Notes: generated by a model from the sequence alone, not told the origin. A stretch of DNA of 64,000 nucleotides from Prorocentrum cordatum (GCA_963575745.1 CAUYUJ010019627.1:308164-372163), one strand, 5' to 3'. Shown: positions 41,325-52,334, counted from the stretch's first letter. Made by a program: numbers and translations.

Positions 41325-41455
41325 TTGTTTATTTTTTTTTTTTATTTTTTTTTTATTTTTTTTTTTTTTTTGAGTTCTTTTGGATGCGGGTTATTTTTTA
41401 TTTTCTTTTTTCCTGTTATTTCTCCTTTTATTGTTTGCTTTTTTTTTTTTTTACA
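41325..41455 (+). repeat. Poly-T tract
   Basis: T-rich stretch with short A interruptions, unusual for this GC-rich window. Confidence 0.85.
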
Positions 41456-41556
41456 CTACCCCCCCCGACTTCTGAGGGGGGGAGGGTGGGGTTCGCTTCG
41501 TTCGGGAGCTCCCGAGCGAAGTGACCCCCCCCTCCCCCTCAGAAGTCGTGGGAGGG
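41455..41556. repeat. Foldback with CGACTTCTGAGGGGG arms
   Basis: CCCCGACTTCTGAGGGGGGG pairs with CCCCCCTCCCCCTCAGAAGTCG. GGGGTTCGCTTCGTTCGGGAGCTCCCGAGCGAAGTGACCCC forms the inner hairpin. Confidence 0.85.
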
Positions 41557-41598
41557 AGGGGGAGGCTTCGCATGTGGCCCCCTATGGACTAAGCTTAG
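41543..41598 (+). CDS. Candidate exon before A10
   Basis: After the pyrimidine-rich acceptor CCTCCCCCTCAG the frame reads SRGREGEASHVAPYGLSL and ends in phase 1 at GCTTAG/GTTGGG, the start of element A10. It lies on the right arm of the foldback, so its origin is odd. Confidence 0.38.
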
Positions 41599-41670
41599 GT
41601 TGGGCGTGTCCCCCCCCCTACAGGGGGGCTTTGGACGAAAATTTGAAAGTATTAGAAATATATTCCACAA

Positions 41671-41717
<47 letters not shown>

Positions 41718-41809
41718 ATATATACATATATATATATACATAAACTAAAAACGTCCGACCATTTTCGAATATTCCTCCTGAAGAGCGACAGGCCCGACTT
41801 AAGACTCAG
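41599..41809 (+). mobile_element. Family A introner-like element A10, complete
   Basis: Begins GTTGGGCGTGTCCCCCCCCC and ends AGAGCGACAGGCCCGACTTAA, followed by GACTCAG. The predicted intron is 211 nt, not a multiple of three, with phase 1 on both sides. The 8-bp flanks GACTAAGC and GACTCAGC match at seven positions. A (TA)n tract is inside. Confidence 0.8.
41676..41742. repeat. (TA)n tract inside A10
   Basis: Alternating TA with a few TG/AC breaks. Confidence 0.9.
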
Positions 41810-41904
41810 CCGCAGCGGGCGTCGCTCGCGCCGACCTCTGCGCGCCCCCGCCGCGCAGGAGCACCGCCAGCGCCGGCAGCGTGGGCGTCGGCGGCGCGGG
41901 CAAG
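41810..41904 (+). CDS. Candidate exon after A10
   Basis: In phase 1 after GACTCAG the frame reads AAGVARADLCAPPPRRSTAS then AGSVGVGGAGK, ending in phase 0 at GGCAAG/GCGACC (GC donor). Nearly all third positions are G or C. Confidence 0.5.
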
Positions 41905-42176
41905 GCGACCGGCGGCCGCAGCCTCTCGGGGGGCGGGGCGGCGAGGTCCTGTCGGCGCCGCGCAAATCGACGAATGGGAAGCAAATGTTCCAGGACTCCT
42001 AGATGGAGCCTGACAGTTGAAAGCAGTGAAACAGGCCCCCCAGATGGGGCCTTTTAGTGTATATATTGAGGCCTCCTAGATAGGCCTCCTAGATTGAGGC
42101 AAATGTGATTTGCCTCCTAGATGAGGCCCCTGAATTGAAAACTGATTGAAAGCAATTGAAAACATAGTAAATGTGG

Positions 42177-42385
42177 TCGGAGGATCGTGCCGCATCGCCC
42201 TTGCATCGCCGATGCATCGGCGATGCATCAGCGATGCGGCGCGATGTGGGGCACAAGGTTCTCAATGCCGACGTCGCCGATGCATCGCATGCATCCCCGA
42301 TGCATCGCCGATGCATCCCCGATGCATTGCCGATGCATCGGCGATGCGGCGCGGTCCTCCGACCCAATCTACTCAGACCCCATCT
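42177..42385 (+). mobile_element. TIR element family E, copy 2
   Basis: GTCGGAGGATCGTGCCGCAT at the left and ATGCGGCGCGGTCCTCCGAC at the right are inverted with two mismatches. The interior is tandem CGATGCATCGGCGATGCATC units. Confidence 0.75.
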
Positions 42386-42555
42386 AGGATGTCCTGTCGG
42401 CGCCGCGCCACTAGACTAACTGAAATCAAATGTTCCTGAAAACGAGCAGTCTTTCCCCACATCCTAAGTGGGGTTCTTGTTTTCTCTGCACACCCTCCGC
42501 GCAGGATCTCTCGTCCTCCTCCCTCTCCTCTGCTCCTCGTTGCTTTCTCCTCCGC

Positions 42556-42655
42556 ATCATCATCACCATCACCATCGCACCCCACTCATCATCATCATCA
42601 CCATCAGCATCACCATCACCATCGCACGATCACTCACCATCATCGGCATCGAACG

Positions 42656-42725
<70 letters not shown>

Positions 42726-42846
42726 CTACTCGCTGACTCACCACTTCGTCCCCATCATAATCACCACCATTTAGCATCAGAATCGCACGATCACTCACCA
42801 TCAGCACTCATCATCACCACCATCATCATCATCACGTCGTCATCAT

Positions 42847-42920
<74 letters not shown>

Positions 42921-42960
42921 CCAATCATATATCATCATCAAACACCGTCGTCATCATCCC
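42556..42960 (+). repeat. (CAT)n microsatellite
   Basis: CAT/CAC runs with unique islands. Confidence 0.95.
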
Positions 42961-42974
42961 ATCACCATCATCCA

Positions 42975-43860
42975 CCAAGAGGGAGCCTCGTCTGTGAGTG
43001 AATTGTGAGGAGGTCTCAGGCGGGAACCCCCTCCCTATGGGGCCCGCAGATCATGTTACTAATCCGAGCGGGTCATCGGATTCTTGTAACTGTCGTCACT
43101 TTTGGGCTCCTCAGGTTTAAATTTGGAGGAAGTATCAAGCGGGAGCCTCGTTTGTGAGTGAATTGCGAGGAAGTCTCAGGCGGGAGCCCCCTCCCTATGG
43201 GGCCCGCAGATCGTATGATTAATCCGAGCGGGTCATCGGATTCCTCTAACTGTCGTCACTTTTGGGCTCCTCAGGTTTGAATTTGGAGGAAGTATCAGGT
43301 GGGAGCCTCGTCTGTGAGTGAATTGCGAGGAAGTCTCACGCGGGAGCCCCCTCCCTATAGGGGCCCGCAGATCATGTTATTAATCCGAGCAGGTCATCGG
43401 ATTCATGTAACTGTCGTCACTTTTGGGATCCTCAAGTCTGAATTTGAGGACGTATCAAGCGGGAGCATCGTCTGTGAGTGAATCGCGAGGAAGTCTCAGG
43501 CGGGAGCCCCCTTCCTTATGGGGCCCGCAGATCATGTTATTAATCCGAGCGGGTCATCGGATTCTTGTAACCGTCGTCACTTTTGGGCTCCTCAGGTTTG
43601 AATTTGGAGGAAGTATCAGGCGGGAGCCTCGTTTGTCAGTGAATTTCGAGCAAGTCTCAGGCGGGAGCCCCCTCCCTATGGGGCCCGCAGATCATGTTAT
43701 TAATCCGAGCGGGTCATCGGATTCCTGTAACTGTCGTCACTTTTGGGCTCCTCAGGTCTGAATTTTGAAGAAGTATCAAGCGGGACCCTCGTCTGTGAGT
43801 GAATTGTGAGGACGCGTCAGGCGGGAGCCTTCCTATGGGTCCCGCAGCTCACGTGGTTCC
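42975..43860 (+). repeat. 160-bp satellite, forward array
   Basis: Five and a half units with starts spaced about 160 bp. The core is GGGAGCCTCGTCTGTGAGTG, then GAGGAAGTCTCAGGCGGGAG, then GGTCATCGGATTCxTGTAAC. Related arrays are at 60000-60310 (forward), 61880-62210 and 62395-62825 (reverse). Confidence 0.9.
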
Positions 43861-43964
43861 TCCGGGTCATCCTCCGGCGCGCGTTTCCTCTGGGTCGTCC
43901 TCCGGCGCGTATCGGCTGGGACGCACGTCGTGCGCTTCCTCTGGGTCGTGTTCCGCACGAGGAC

Positions 43965-44530
43965 GAGGAGGAGGAGGAGGATTGCCAGGAAAAGGAGGAG
44001 GGATGATGCAGGACGAGACAGGAAAGCAGGAAGAGGAAGAGGCTGAGGGGAGGAAGGACGAGGAGGAAAAGGAGGAGGAGGAATGCCCGAGGAGGCCCCA
44101 GTAGGTCCCGGAAGGCCCCAAGAGGCCCCAGGAGGCCCCAAGAGGCCCCAGGAGGCCCCAGGAGGGGGCAGGAGGCCTAAGAGGAGGCAGGAGGAGGAGG
44201 AGGAGGAGGAGGAGGATGAGGAGGAGGAGGAGGGGGAGGAATATGGAAACGAGGAGGAGGAGGAGGAGGAGGAGGAGGAAGCGGATGAGGGAGAGGGAGA
44301 GGAGGAGGACAGGGGATGATGATGATGAGGAGGAGGAGGAGGAGAAGGGAGAGGGAGAGCAGGAGGAGGAGGCAGGAGGCAGGAGGGGCAGGGGGAATGG
44401 GGGGGAGGAAGCATAACGAGGGGGAGAGGGAGGAGGGGGAGGAGGCAAGAAGAGGAGGAAGAGGCAGGGGTTGAGGCAGGAGGAGGAGCAGACAGGAGGA
44501 GAACGAGGAGGCAAGAGTAGGTGGGAGAAG
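43965..44530 (+). repeat. (GGA)n tract with GGCCCCAGGA units
   Basis: GGA/GAG runs around a block of AGGCCCCAAG/AGGCCCCAGG decamers at 44090-44165. Confidence 0.9.
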
Positions 44531-44642
44531 GGAAGGGGCAGGAGGATACCCCCATGCAAGCTAAAGAGATTCTCATGTGGGGTCCTTCCGTCGGAGTAAT
44601 TTCTCTGGTGCAGTGTACCCTCGTAATTCTGTCCTTCGAGTG

Positions 44643-44772
44643 CCCTAGCGTCGATTAGCGTTCGGTCATCGATGAGATAGTGCCGATTAAGCGTCGGTTA
44701 GCGTCGATTCAGCGTCGACTAACGTCGATTAGCGTCGATTCGCGTCGATTCTGCGTCGATCAGCATCGGTTC
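44643..44772 (+). repeat. GCGTCGATTA minisatellite
   Basis: About 12 degenerate 10-11 bp units of GCGTCGATTA. Confidence 0.8.
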
Positions 44773-44944
44773 GCAAGAGCCGACAAGATGGAATGGGAAG
44801 TACCCATGAGTTGCCACCATAGTTTGCTCTCTTTCTGGGCCTCAGGGGCCCTCCATGGGCAACAAAAATGCTGCATGGGTGAAGAGCTGGTTGTTTGGAG
44901 CCACCCATGGCCCCTGGGTCCAGGCCCCTTCTCGCTCAGGACCT

Positions 44945-45085
44945 CCAGAGGAGGACAAGGTACCCATACCTCTACACCTCCCACGTTTCCTCCTTGTCGG
45001 GCCTCCTGAGAGGGCCTCGTCGCCACCGCTGGATTCGCCTCGACCTCCTGGTCAGCACGCGCCCAGGGAGAGGTCCGAGGCCCAG
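44945..45085 (+). repeat. Family O repeat, copy 3
   Basis: GGTACCCATACCTCTACA, CTCGTCGCCACCGCTGGATT and GCGCCCAGGGAGAGGTCCGA blocks. A shortened copy is at 45555-45625. Confidence 0.7.
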
Positions 45086-45248
45086 GACTGGGCCCCCTCC
45101 CGTGCCTGCAGCAGCAGGGCAGTGCTGTGCGCAAGGACGCGACGTCGGACGAACGCGCCGGCGACGCGTGAACGTGTGAGGTGTTCGGCCGCCCCGTCAC
45201 GCGCGTGCCCCCCGCGGTGGGACAGCCTCGTGGCGCGCTGCCTTCTAG

Positions 45249-45473
45249 TCCGCCGACCGTTGGGAGCAGAAGTGCAAATGGCAGAAGTGCAGCAGCGGCG
45301 GCTGCTGGGACTGCGAGTGGAGCGAGTCTGCGAAAGCCTACAACTACGAGCTGGCTCGCGTCCGGAGGGAGGTGCGCGACAGTTCGGGAAGTGATGCGCT
45401 GCAGGAGGCTCTGCAGAAGGGACGCGACGACGCACGGCAACAAGACCAGGGCCGCAGGATGGCGACGACGCGG
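45249..45473 (+). CDS. Internal exon, Cys/Trp-rich then charged helix
   Basis: Acceptor TGCCTTCTAG and donor ACGCGG/GTAAAG bound exactly 225 bp, phase 0 at both ends. It reads SADRWEQKCKWQKCSSGGCW, then DCEWSESAKAYNYELARVRR, then EVRDSSGSDALQEALQKGRD and DARQQDQGRRMATTR. Residues 9, 14, 19 and 22 are Cys within a Trp-rich stretch, which could bind zinc. The rest looks helical. No family recognised. This is one of the best exons in the window. Confidence 0.62.
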
Positions 45474-45809
45474 GTAAAGTTGGGCCGACAGCGTGAAGCG
45501 GAGCGGCGCAAGGAGGACCCGTTCGTTCGAATGAGAGGGGTCGAAAAACATCAGAGGAGGCTCGGGGGGCCCTCGTCGCCACGGCTGGAAGCAGCTCGGA
45601 CGCATTGTGGTTTTGGACCCGGGAGAGGTCCAGGGAACGATTTTGAACAGCCGTTGTTTTTTGTCGCCCTGTTCCAAGAAGACAAGTCTGCATGGACATC
45701 AGCTTGCGGAGGTCCGCGTGGTAAGAACCCCTGCCCCCTCCCCTTCCGGATTAAGGATAACACTTCCGCACCGGGAAGCGTGATCCCCGCTCTGAAAGGA
45801 TGATGTGGT

Positions 45810-47075
45810 TATCGCCTTAGCGCCGCGCGCATTCGTTCCAAAACGTTGCAAGAGTTTTACGGATGGAGGACGGCTCGCTGTTTTCGCCTCAGCGACGCGA
45901 ACATTCGATTCAAACATTTGCAATAGCCAATAGCTTCACGGATTGAGGGCGGCTCGCATTCAAAATGTGGTTCTCGCCTCAGCTCCGCGCACATTCGATT
46001 TCAAGCTTGCAAGAGCTTCACGGATGGAGGGTGGCTCGTTTTCAAATGTCGTCCTCGCCCCAGCGCCGTGCACATTTGGTTTGAACATGTTGCAAGAGCT
46101 TCACGGATGGAGGCCGGCTCGTTTTCAAAATGTTGTTCTCGCTTTAGCGCCGCGCGCATGCCTTGTAAACGTGTTGCACAATATCACGGTGTGAGGGTGC
46201 CTCGTTGTCAAAATGTTGTCCTCGCCCCAGCTCGCAAATTCGTTTTCAAAACTTGAAAGACTTTTGCGGATTGAGGGCGTCTCGTTTTCAAACATGTTCT
46301 TCTCGTTTCAGCGCCGCGCTTCACGGGTGGAGGGTGGCTTGTTTTCAAACTGTTGCTCTTTTGCCTTAGCGCCGCGCGCATTCGTTTTGAAAAGTTTGCA
46401 GGAGCTTCGCGGATGGAGGGCGGTTCGTTTTTCACGTGTTGTTTTTGCTTCAGCCCGCGCGGATTCGTTTGAACACGTTGCAAACGTTTCACGGGTTGAA
46501 GGCGGTTTGTTTTCAACATGTTGTTCTCGCTGTAGCGCCGCGCGCACTCACTGTGAAACTGTTGAACAAGCTTCACGGATGGAGGGGGGCCCTTCGAAAT
46601 GTGGTTTTCGCAGCAAAACTTTGCACGTTCGTTTTGAAAGCGGTGCAAGAGTTTCACGGATGGAGGGCGGCTTGTTTTTTTTAGCGTTGCTCTCGCTTCA
46701 GCGCCGCGCACATCAGATGTTGAAATTTGCAAGGACTTCACGGTCGTGGTTGCAAGCGCTTCACGGATTGAGGGCGGCTCGGTTTCAAAATATGGTGTTC
46801 GCTTTAGCGCCGCGCATGCATTAGTTTTAACTATTTGCAAGAGCTTCACGGATGGAGGGCGGCTCGTTTTCAATATTTCGCTCCCGCTTTAGCTCCGCGC
46901 ACGTTGGTTTTGAAAGCGTTGCAAGAGATGCACGGATTGGGGGCGGCTGGGTTTCAAAATTTGGTTCTCGCCTTAGCGCCACGCGCATGCGATTCGTTCC
47001 AAATACTTGCAACAAAAAACTTTGCGGATGGAGGGCGGCTTGTTTTCAATATATTGTTTTCGCTTGACACTATGA
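45810..47075 (+). repeat. 95-bp satellite, forward array
   Basis: About 13 degenerate units with TTAGCGCCGCGCGCATTCG, TTGCAAGAGCTTCACGGATG and GAGGGCGGCTCGTTTTCAAA. The same unit appears reversed at 49670-50820. Confidence 0.9.
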
Positions 47076-47265
47076 CCCCCATGAGCTCGATGAGTCCCAT
47101 GTGCCTTATCTGCCCCGCAGGCTCTATGATCTCTATGAGCCCTACGGGCCACGCGAGCCCTAACAGCCTTCTGAGCCCTATTACCCTTATGGGCCCTATG
47201 AGCCGCATGAGCCCTGTAAGCCATATGGGCCCTATGGGCCGCATGGGAGTTCTGTCGGTGTCTAC
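47075..47265 (+). repeat. GCCCTATGAG minisatellite
   Basis: Nine- to ten-bp units such as GCCCTATGG and GAGCCCTAT. Confidence 0.8.
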
Positions 47266-47289
47266 CATGGAAAGGTCGCCGTGTCGGCA

Positions 47290-48340
47290 TGTAAACTGAA
47301 GTGAGCCCTTAACTATGACCAATTTGATCTCGGGTGGCCCGCCCGCGCGTGGGTTGTCCGATCGCGCGCGCGCGGACGCGCAGGCGGCGAGTTTTGTATC
47401 GTCCACCATGGCAAGGTCGCCAACCGGACTTCGGGTGACCCGCCCGCGCGTGGATTAAACGTTCGCGCTTGCGCGCCAGCGCGGAAACGCGAGTGGGGAC
47501 TTCTCGATTGCCCACAATGGAAAAAAGTCGCTTTGTCGGCTTGGAAACCGAAGGGAACCCTGAACGATGGCCAACCTGATTTCGGGTGACCCGCCCGCGC
47601 GTGGGGCACCCGATCGCGCGCACGCGGACGCGCGCGTGGCGCGTTTTGTATTGCCCACATGGGGAAATTCGCCATGACGGCCTTGAAAATTACAGTGAAC
47701 TCGTGACGGTCTCCAACTAGATTCCCGGTGGCCCACCCGCACATGGGTCACCCGATTGCGCTCGCGCGCGCGCGGACGCGTGCGTGGGAAATTCTATATT
47801 TGCGTACAATGAAAAAGTCGGCATGTTAGCCTGGCCTGGAAACGGATGTAAAACACTAGCAGTAACCAGCCGGATTTCGGATGTCCCGCCCGCGCGTGGG
47901 TCATCCGATCGCTCGCGCGCGCGGGCGCGCGCGTAGGGCATTTTCTATGTCCGCAAAGTAAAATCTGCCATTGTGGTCTGGAAACTGAACTGAACCTTTA
48001 ACGGTGGCCAAACGGATTCCGGGTGACCCGCCCGCGCGTGGGTCACTCGATCGCATGCGCGCGCGGACGCGCGCGTGAGGAAGTTTCTATTGTCCACATT
48101 GGGCAAACTGCCATGGTGGTCTGGAAACTGAAGTGATCCCGCAACGGTGGAGCCGGATTTCGGGTGACCCGCCCGCGCGTGGTCACCCGATCGCGCTCGC
48201 GCGCGCGCGGAGGCTTGCGTGGGGAATATTGTAGGTGTCCGCAAGGGGAAATTCGCCGTTTTGGCTTGGAAACTGAAGTGAGCCCAAAATTGTGACCAAC
48301 CGGGTTTCGGGTAACCCGCGTCACCCGATCGCCAGCATAT
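47290..48340 (+). repeat. 145-bp satellite
   Basis: About eight units with GGGTGACCCGCCCGCGCGTG, CGATCGCGCGCGCGCGGACG and GGCTTGGAAACTGAAGTGA. Confidence 0.9.
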
Positions 48341-48604
48341 GCTTAGTTTGGCCCGTCTAAGTACTGCGGCAAGTCCGGCGAATTCATTGTTTATTGGAAT
48401 TGCTATTATTATTGCGACTGTGGCTTCTGTCATTACTACTACCACTACTGCTACTATTATTCCCACTTCTGCTAAATCTTATCAGCAGTTCTAACAACGT
48501 ACCTGGTTCTTGTAGTTGCCAGTATTGTTTGCGAAATAGTGATCTTGCGCCGACTACTATTACTACATACTTCTATCGTGTCGACGAATGGCGTGCATCA
48601 GTTA

Positions 48605-49061
48605 TGTTCCGCGCTCCCATGGGCTAGAGGTAACGTTCCGTGCGGGGTGGGCGCGATACCCTGGGATTGACCACCCCCTCGGACGGCCGATGAAAATCAA
48701 CTTCCCGTTAACGATTGCAACAGAAACCGCATAAGGCGGGGGTGGTTCGGAAAGGAAAAAGGAAACTGCGGATCCAAGTTCCGCCTTTGGAATTATACAA
48801 TAATGCGATTGAATACCAATTCGACTACTGACGAGAATCGGGATATTTGTCTGATATAAGTACAAGCCACCCGTAATATACGTACGATCGAATTGGGGCA
48901 TTATTCGTGCATATAGCATCGCGACTATTACCACTTTATTTTCATATGTTCCATCAGTGTTATATGTACACGACTAAATAATAGCATCTTCGCTTTCTCG
49001 GACGGCGGACACTGCTTGTGTTTTTGTGGTGCCGCGTTCCTACGATGCTCCGCGGGCGAGA

Positions 49062-49107
<46 letters not shown>

Positions 49108-49640
49108 AAATCGCGGGTTCACGGTGTTCGAGATATCGTTCCGCGCGGGGCGGGCGCGATACCCTGGGATGGACCACCTTTTTGGACGGCCGACGAAACT
49201 CAATTGCTCCTTTCTGGTGACAATAAAAATCACATAGGGAGATTCGAAGTTTCAGATTCAAGTTCCCTTCGGATAGTTAAAGCGTAGTGGTATTTAAATA
49301 CGAATAGTAGTACTGACAATATTCCGGGCATTTCTTCGAAAACCATATATAAACCACCGGGATATAGTGTTACGACCGCGTTCCATCATTGTTCATCCGT
49401 GTTATTACTATTGCGATGTTCTCCCGTCGTATTTATCGGAATGATCTTTTAGTGTAGAATGATGTATGTCTCATTGGATCGCCCTGTCGGATGGTGGGCA
49501 TTGATTTTTCCGCGTATGACGATTTTTCGCGGGCGGGAATATGTATGTTCGTGGTTCCGCGGTGATGCAGATATCGTTCCGTGCGGGGTGGGCGCGATAC
49601 TTGTATGGGGCGGGCATGCGGAACGACTGTCACTTCTTAC
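48605..49640 (+). repeat. Long tandem repeat, about 440-505 bp unit
   Basis: CGTTCCGxGCGGGGTGGGCG followed by CGATACCCTGGGAT occurs at 48630, 49136 and 49574, with similar AT-rich sequence between. A (TA)n tract is at 49066-49102. Confidence 0.75.
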
Positions 49641-49669
49641 GCCTTCCTGAACGAGCCAGTGCTTAGGAC

Positions 49670-50820
49670 GTCGATGCAAACAACAAGCGCGCGGCGCTAA
49701 GGCGAGAGCCATATTTTGAAACCGACCGCACTCAATCCGTGCAGTTCGTGCAAATTCGCGCAGCGGATGTGCGCGGCGCTAAGGCGAGAGACAGACTGTT
49801 GAAACCGAGCCGCCCTCGTTCCGTGAAGCTTGTGCACATTTTCAAAAATGGGCGCGGCGCTGAGCCGAGAGTTTGATTACAAATAAACGGCCGTCGCCAA
49901 TCCGTCAACCTCGTGCACAGTTTTAAAAACACATGCGCGCGGCGCTGAGACGAGAGCTATATTTTGAAACCGAGCCGCCCTCAATCCGTGAAGCTCGTGC
50001 GCATTCTTAAGAACCAATGCGCGCGGCGCTTAAGCGAGAGACGTATTTTTGAAACCGAGCCGCCCTCAATTCGCAAAGCGCGTGCAAATTTTGACAGCGA
50101 ATGTGCGCAACGATGAGGCGAGCACCATCTCTTGAACCCGAACCGCCCCCAATCCGTGAAATTCGTGGAGAGTTTTATAACGAATGCGCGCGGTGTTGAC
50201 ATGAGAGCGAGATTTCGAATACGAGCCGCCCTCAATCCGTGAAATTTGTGCACAGTAAAAGGTGCCCGGCGCGGAGGCGACAGTTCGATTTTGAAATCGA
50301 GCCGCTGTCGCTCCGTGAAATTCGTGCACACTTGAGAAAACGAATGCGCGTGGCGCGGAGGCGACAGTTAGATGTTGAAGGCGGGCGGGAGCTATATTTT
50401 GAAACCGAGCCGCCCTCAGCCCGTCAAGTTCGTTCACATTTTGACAGCGAATGCGCACGGCGTTAAGGTGCGAGTTTTTTTCTCGTCGGAACAAAAACGG
50501 GCCGCCTTCAATCCGTGAAAATCGTGCACATCCTTAAAAGCGAAAGTGCGCGGCGCTGAGACGGGACATTGATTTTGAAACCGAGCCGCCCGCAATCCGT
50601 GAAATTCGTTAAATTCGTTAATGCAAAAGTGCGCGGCGCTAAGGCCAGAGCTAGATGTTTTACAATCTGCCGCTTTCAATCCGTGAAAGTCGTGCATGTT
50701 TAAGCGAGCGAATGCGCGCGGCGCTGAGGCCAGGGGTAGGTTTTGATGTTTGTCAGCCCTCGGTCCGTTAAGCTCCTGCAACATGTTCTCAGTGAGTGTG
50801 CGCGGCGCCGAGGCGAACCC
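49670..50820 (-). repeat. 95-bp satellite, reverse array
   Basis: Reverse-complement units (CAATCCGTGAAATTCGTGCA, GCGCGGCGCTAAGGCGAGAG) of the 45810-47075 array. Confidence 0.9.
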
Positions 50821-51126
50821 AGCTTGGGCGGATGTTGTTTGTTATGTTTGTTGTTTGCGCGGTGCTAAGCATATCATACCTTTTAAATCATTCGAATCAC
50901 CCACGGGATTTGTTGTTGTTTCGTTTTAATGCGGTGTTCAAATAAAAGGGGGGGCTTAAGTTGTTATTAGTGTTAATTTGCCGTTGGTTTGCCTCCTCAG
51001 CCTGAAAGATGGGGCCCAGCCAACAGGAAAGGTTTCCAGGTTGAAATCCGAGTTCTGACACTACATGTTTCAGGGCCACCTCGCCCTAAGGCCCAATGTC
51101 TCGGGGCCCCACCTCTTAGATTCCAG

Positions 51127-51255
51127 GAGGAGCGATTGGCCGCTGAGAATTGGAAGTTGGCCCTGGAGCTGCAGAAGAACTCGAAATGGAACATCGCGCC
51201 CACGGGCGGCGGCAGCAACGGCAACGACGAGGAGGACGTCCCGGGCGACGACTAG
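51127..51255 (+). CDS. Candidate terminal exon, acidic tail
   Basis: After ATTCCAG the phase-0 frame reads EERLAAENWKLALELQKNSK, then WNIAPTGGGSNGNDEEDVPG and DD before TAG. Highly coding-like: charged helix, then a Gly/Asn-rich acidic tail, nearly all later codons ending in C or G. Family unknown. An earlier acceptor (CACCTCTTAG) is possible. Confidence 0.6.
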   Translation, partial: EERLAAENWKLALELQKNSKWNIAPTGGGSNGNDEEDVPGDD

Positions 51256-51363
51256 CCTCGCACCTTGGGGTCGGACGACAGCGGGGAAGTGGGAAACATG
51301 TCTTTGATAGAGTTAAAAGGGCATATATCTAGATATACAACAATAAGTCTATCCATGACTATA

Positions 51364-51387
51364 ATATATGTATATATATATAAATAC

Positions 51388-51422
<35 letters not shown>
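51364..51422. repeat. (TA)n microsatellite
   Basis: TA/TG tract. Confidence 0.9.
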
Positions 51423-51425
<3 letters not shown>

Positions 51426-52016
51426 GCCCTGCGTGCGGTCGGCCCCGCCGCTGGGCGTTTTTCTTGATACGGCTCCCTGGGCAGATCTGTTCGCGTCAAC
51501 TGACTCTTGCGGTCCCTCAGCGGACCGGGGTGTACGGACCTGCCTGGGCTATCCCACCCCGTTTCGTCCGCCCAGATGGATGACCCCGTCGCAAGTGTGT
51601 TGGGTCGAACCCGCTCGACTTCAACCGAGTGAAGCTCTGAGGCGGATGGCATGCCAAGCTTCCTGTAGAGCTGAACCGGAGGACAGGTTTGCCAGTCCGC
51701 CTCGAGATTCATCATACGTTGGCAAGGTAGGGCAGCAGCGGGTATCGCTTGAGTCTAGCATAGGACGGGCCAGTCTCTCAGTCGATTCTGCGTGGCGCAG
51801 CGGTCTCCTCTCTCTGTGTGGTTGCGTCCCCTTCGCCCCGTATACTTTTGGATTCAGGTCCGAGCCCGACACGGGCGACACGTTTTAACCTGAATTGCAG
51901 GCCTAGCGTTTGATAACACATCCATCCCTCAGATTGCGTTCCCCCAGGAGACAGATGCAGTTGGGCATCTGACATGATCTTTCTTCCTTCTTTTTCCTCC
52001 TCTTCCTCCTTGGCCC

Positions 52017-52038
52017 TCCGCGGCCATTTTGGCTCAAG
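52017..52038 (+). other. Relict dinoflagellate spliced leader, copy 1
   Basis: Matches the 22-nt trans-spliced leader of dinoflagellate mRNAs at 20 positions, including GCCATTTTGGCTCAAG without mismatch. Differences are at positions 5 and 6. It is not followed by a GT donor, so it is not a leader RNA gene. Confidence 0.85.
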
Positions 52039-52126
52039 ACAATGTGTTTCCTGGGAACTAGGTGCAGTTGGGCATCTAACACTATCTTTTCCCTTCCTTC
52101 TCCTTCCTCCCCTTCCTCCTTTTCCC

Positions 52127-52148
52127 TCCGTGGCCATTTTGGCTCAAG
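52127..52148 (+). other. Relict dinoflagellate spliced leader, copy 2
   Basis: Matches the leader at 21 of 22 positions (A to G at position 6). It is followed by ACAGTGTG rather than a donor. It lies 29 nt upstream of an in-frame ATG at 52177, the spacing expected of an mRNA copied back into the genome. Confidence 0.9.
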
Positions 52149-52164
52149 ACAGTGTGTTTCGCAG

Positions 52165-52334
52165 GGGCACCCGTGGATGCCGCTAGTCCGCGGCCAGCTA
52201 GGTCCAGTGCCCTCACACAGTCGATTCTCTCGGCGAGTTGCCCTGCCGCCCCGAGCCCGCGGGCTCCTTCGCGCGGAGCGGCGTGTGCAAGCGGAGGCGG
52301 CTCCCGTTGCTGCATCGCCCAAGGCCGTGGTTAA
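52165..52334 (+). CDS. 5' exon behind the relict leader
   Basis: The frame contains ATG at 52177 and reads MPLVRGQLGPVPSHSRFSRR, then ALPPRARGLLRAERRVQAEA and APVAASPKAVV. It ends in phase 2 at GGTTAA/GTCGGG, the start of element A11. Basic and Ala/Pro-rich, like a transit-peptide region. The relict leader and short 5' leader suggest a retrogene. An alternative GC donor lies at 52324. Confidence 0.5.

Larger units (their letters stand above)
51927..52160 (+). repeat. 110-bp tandem unit carrying relict spliced leaders
   Basis: Two units share GCAGTTGGGCATCTxACA, a C/T-rich tract, GCCATTTTGGCTCAAGACA and TGTGTTTC. Each contains a leader relict at the same place. Confidence 0.75.

Noticed and set aside
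52017-52148. Spliced-leader RNA genes
   Set aside because: The leader relicts are not followed by a GT donor or an Sm-like site and carry mismatches. They are relicts in copied mRNA.
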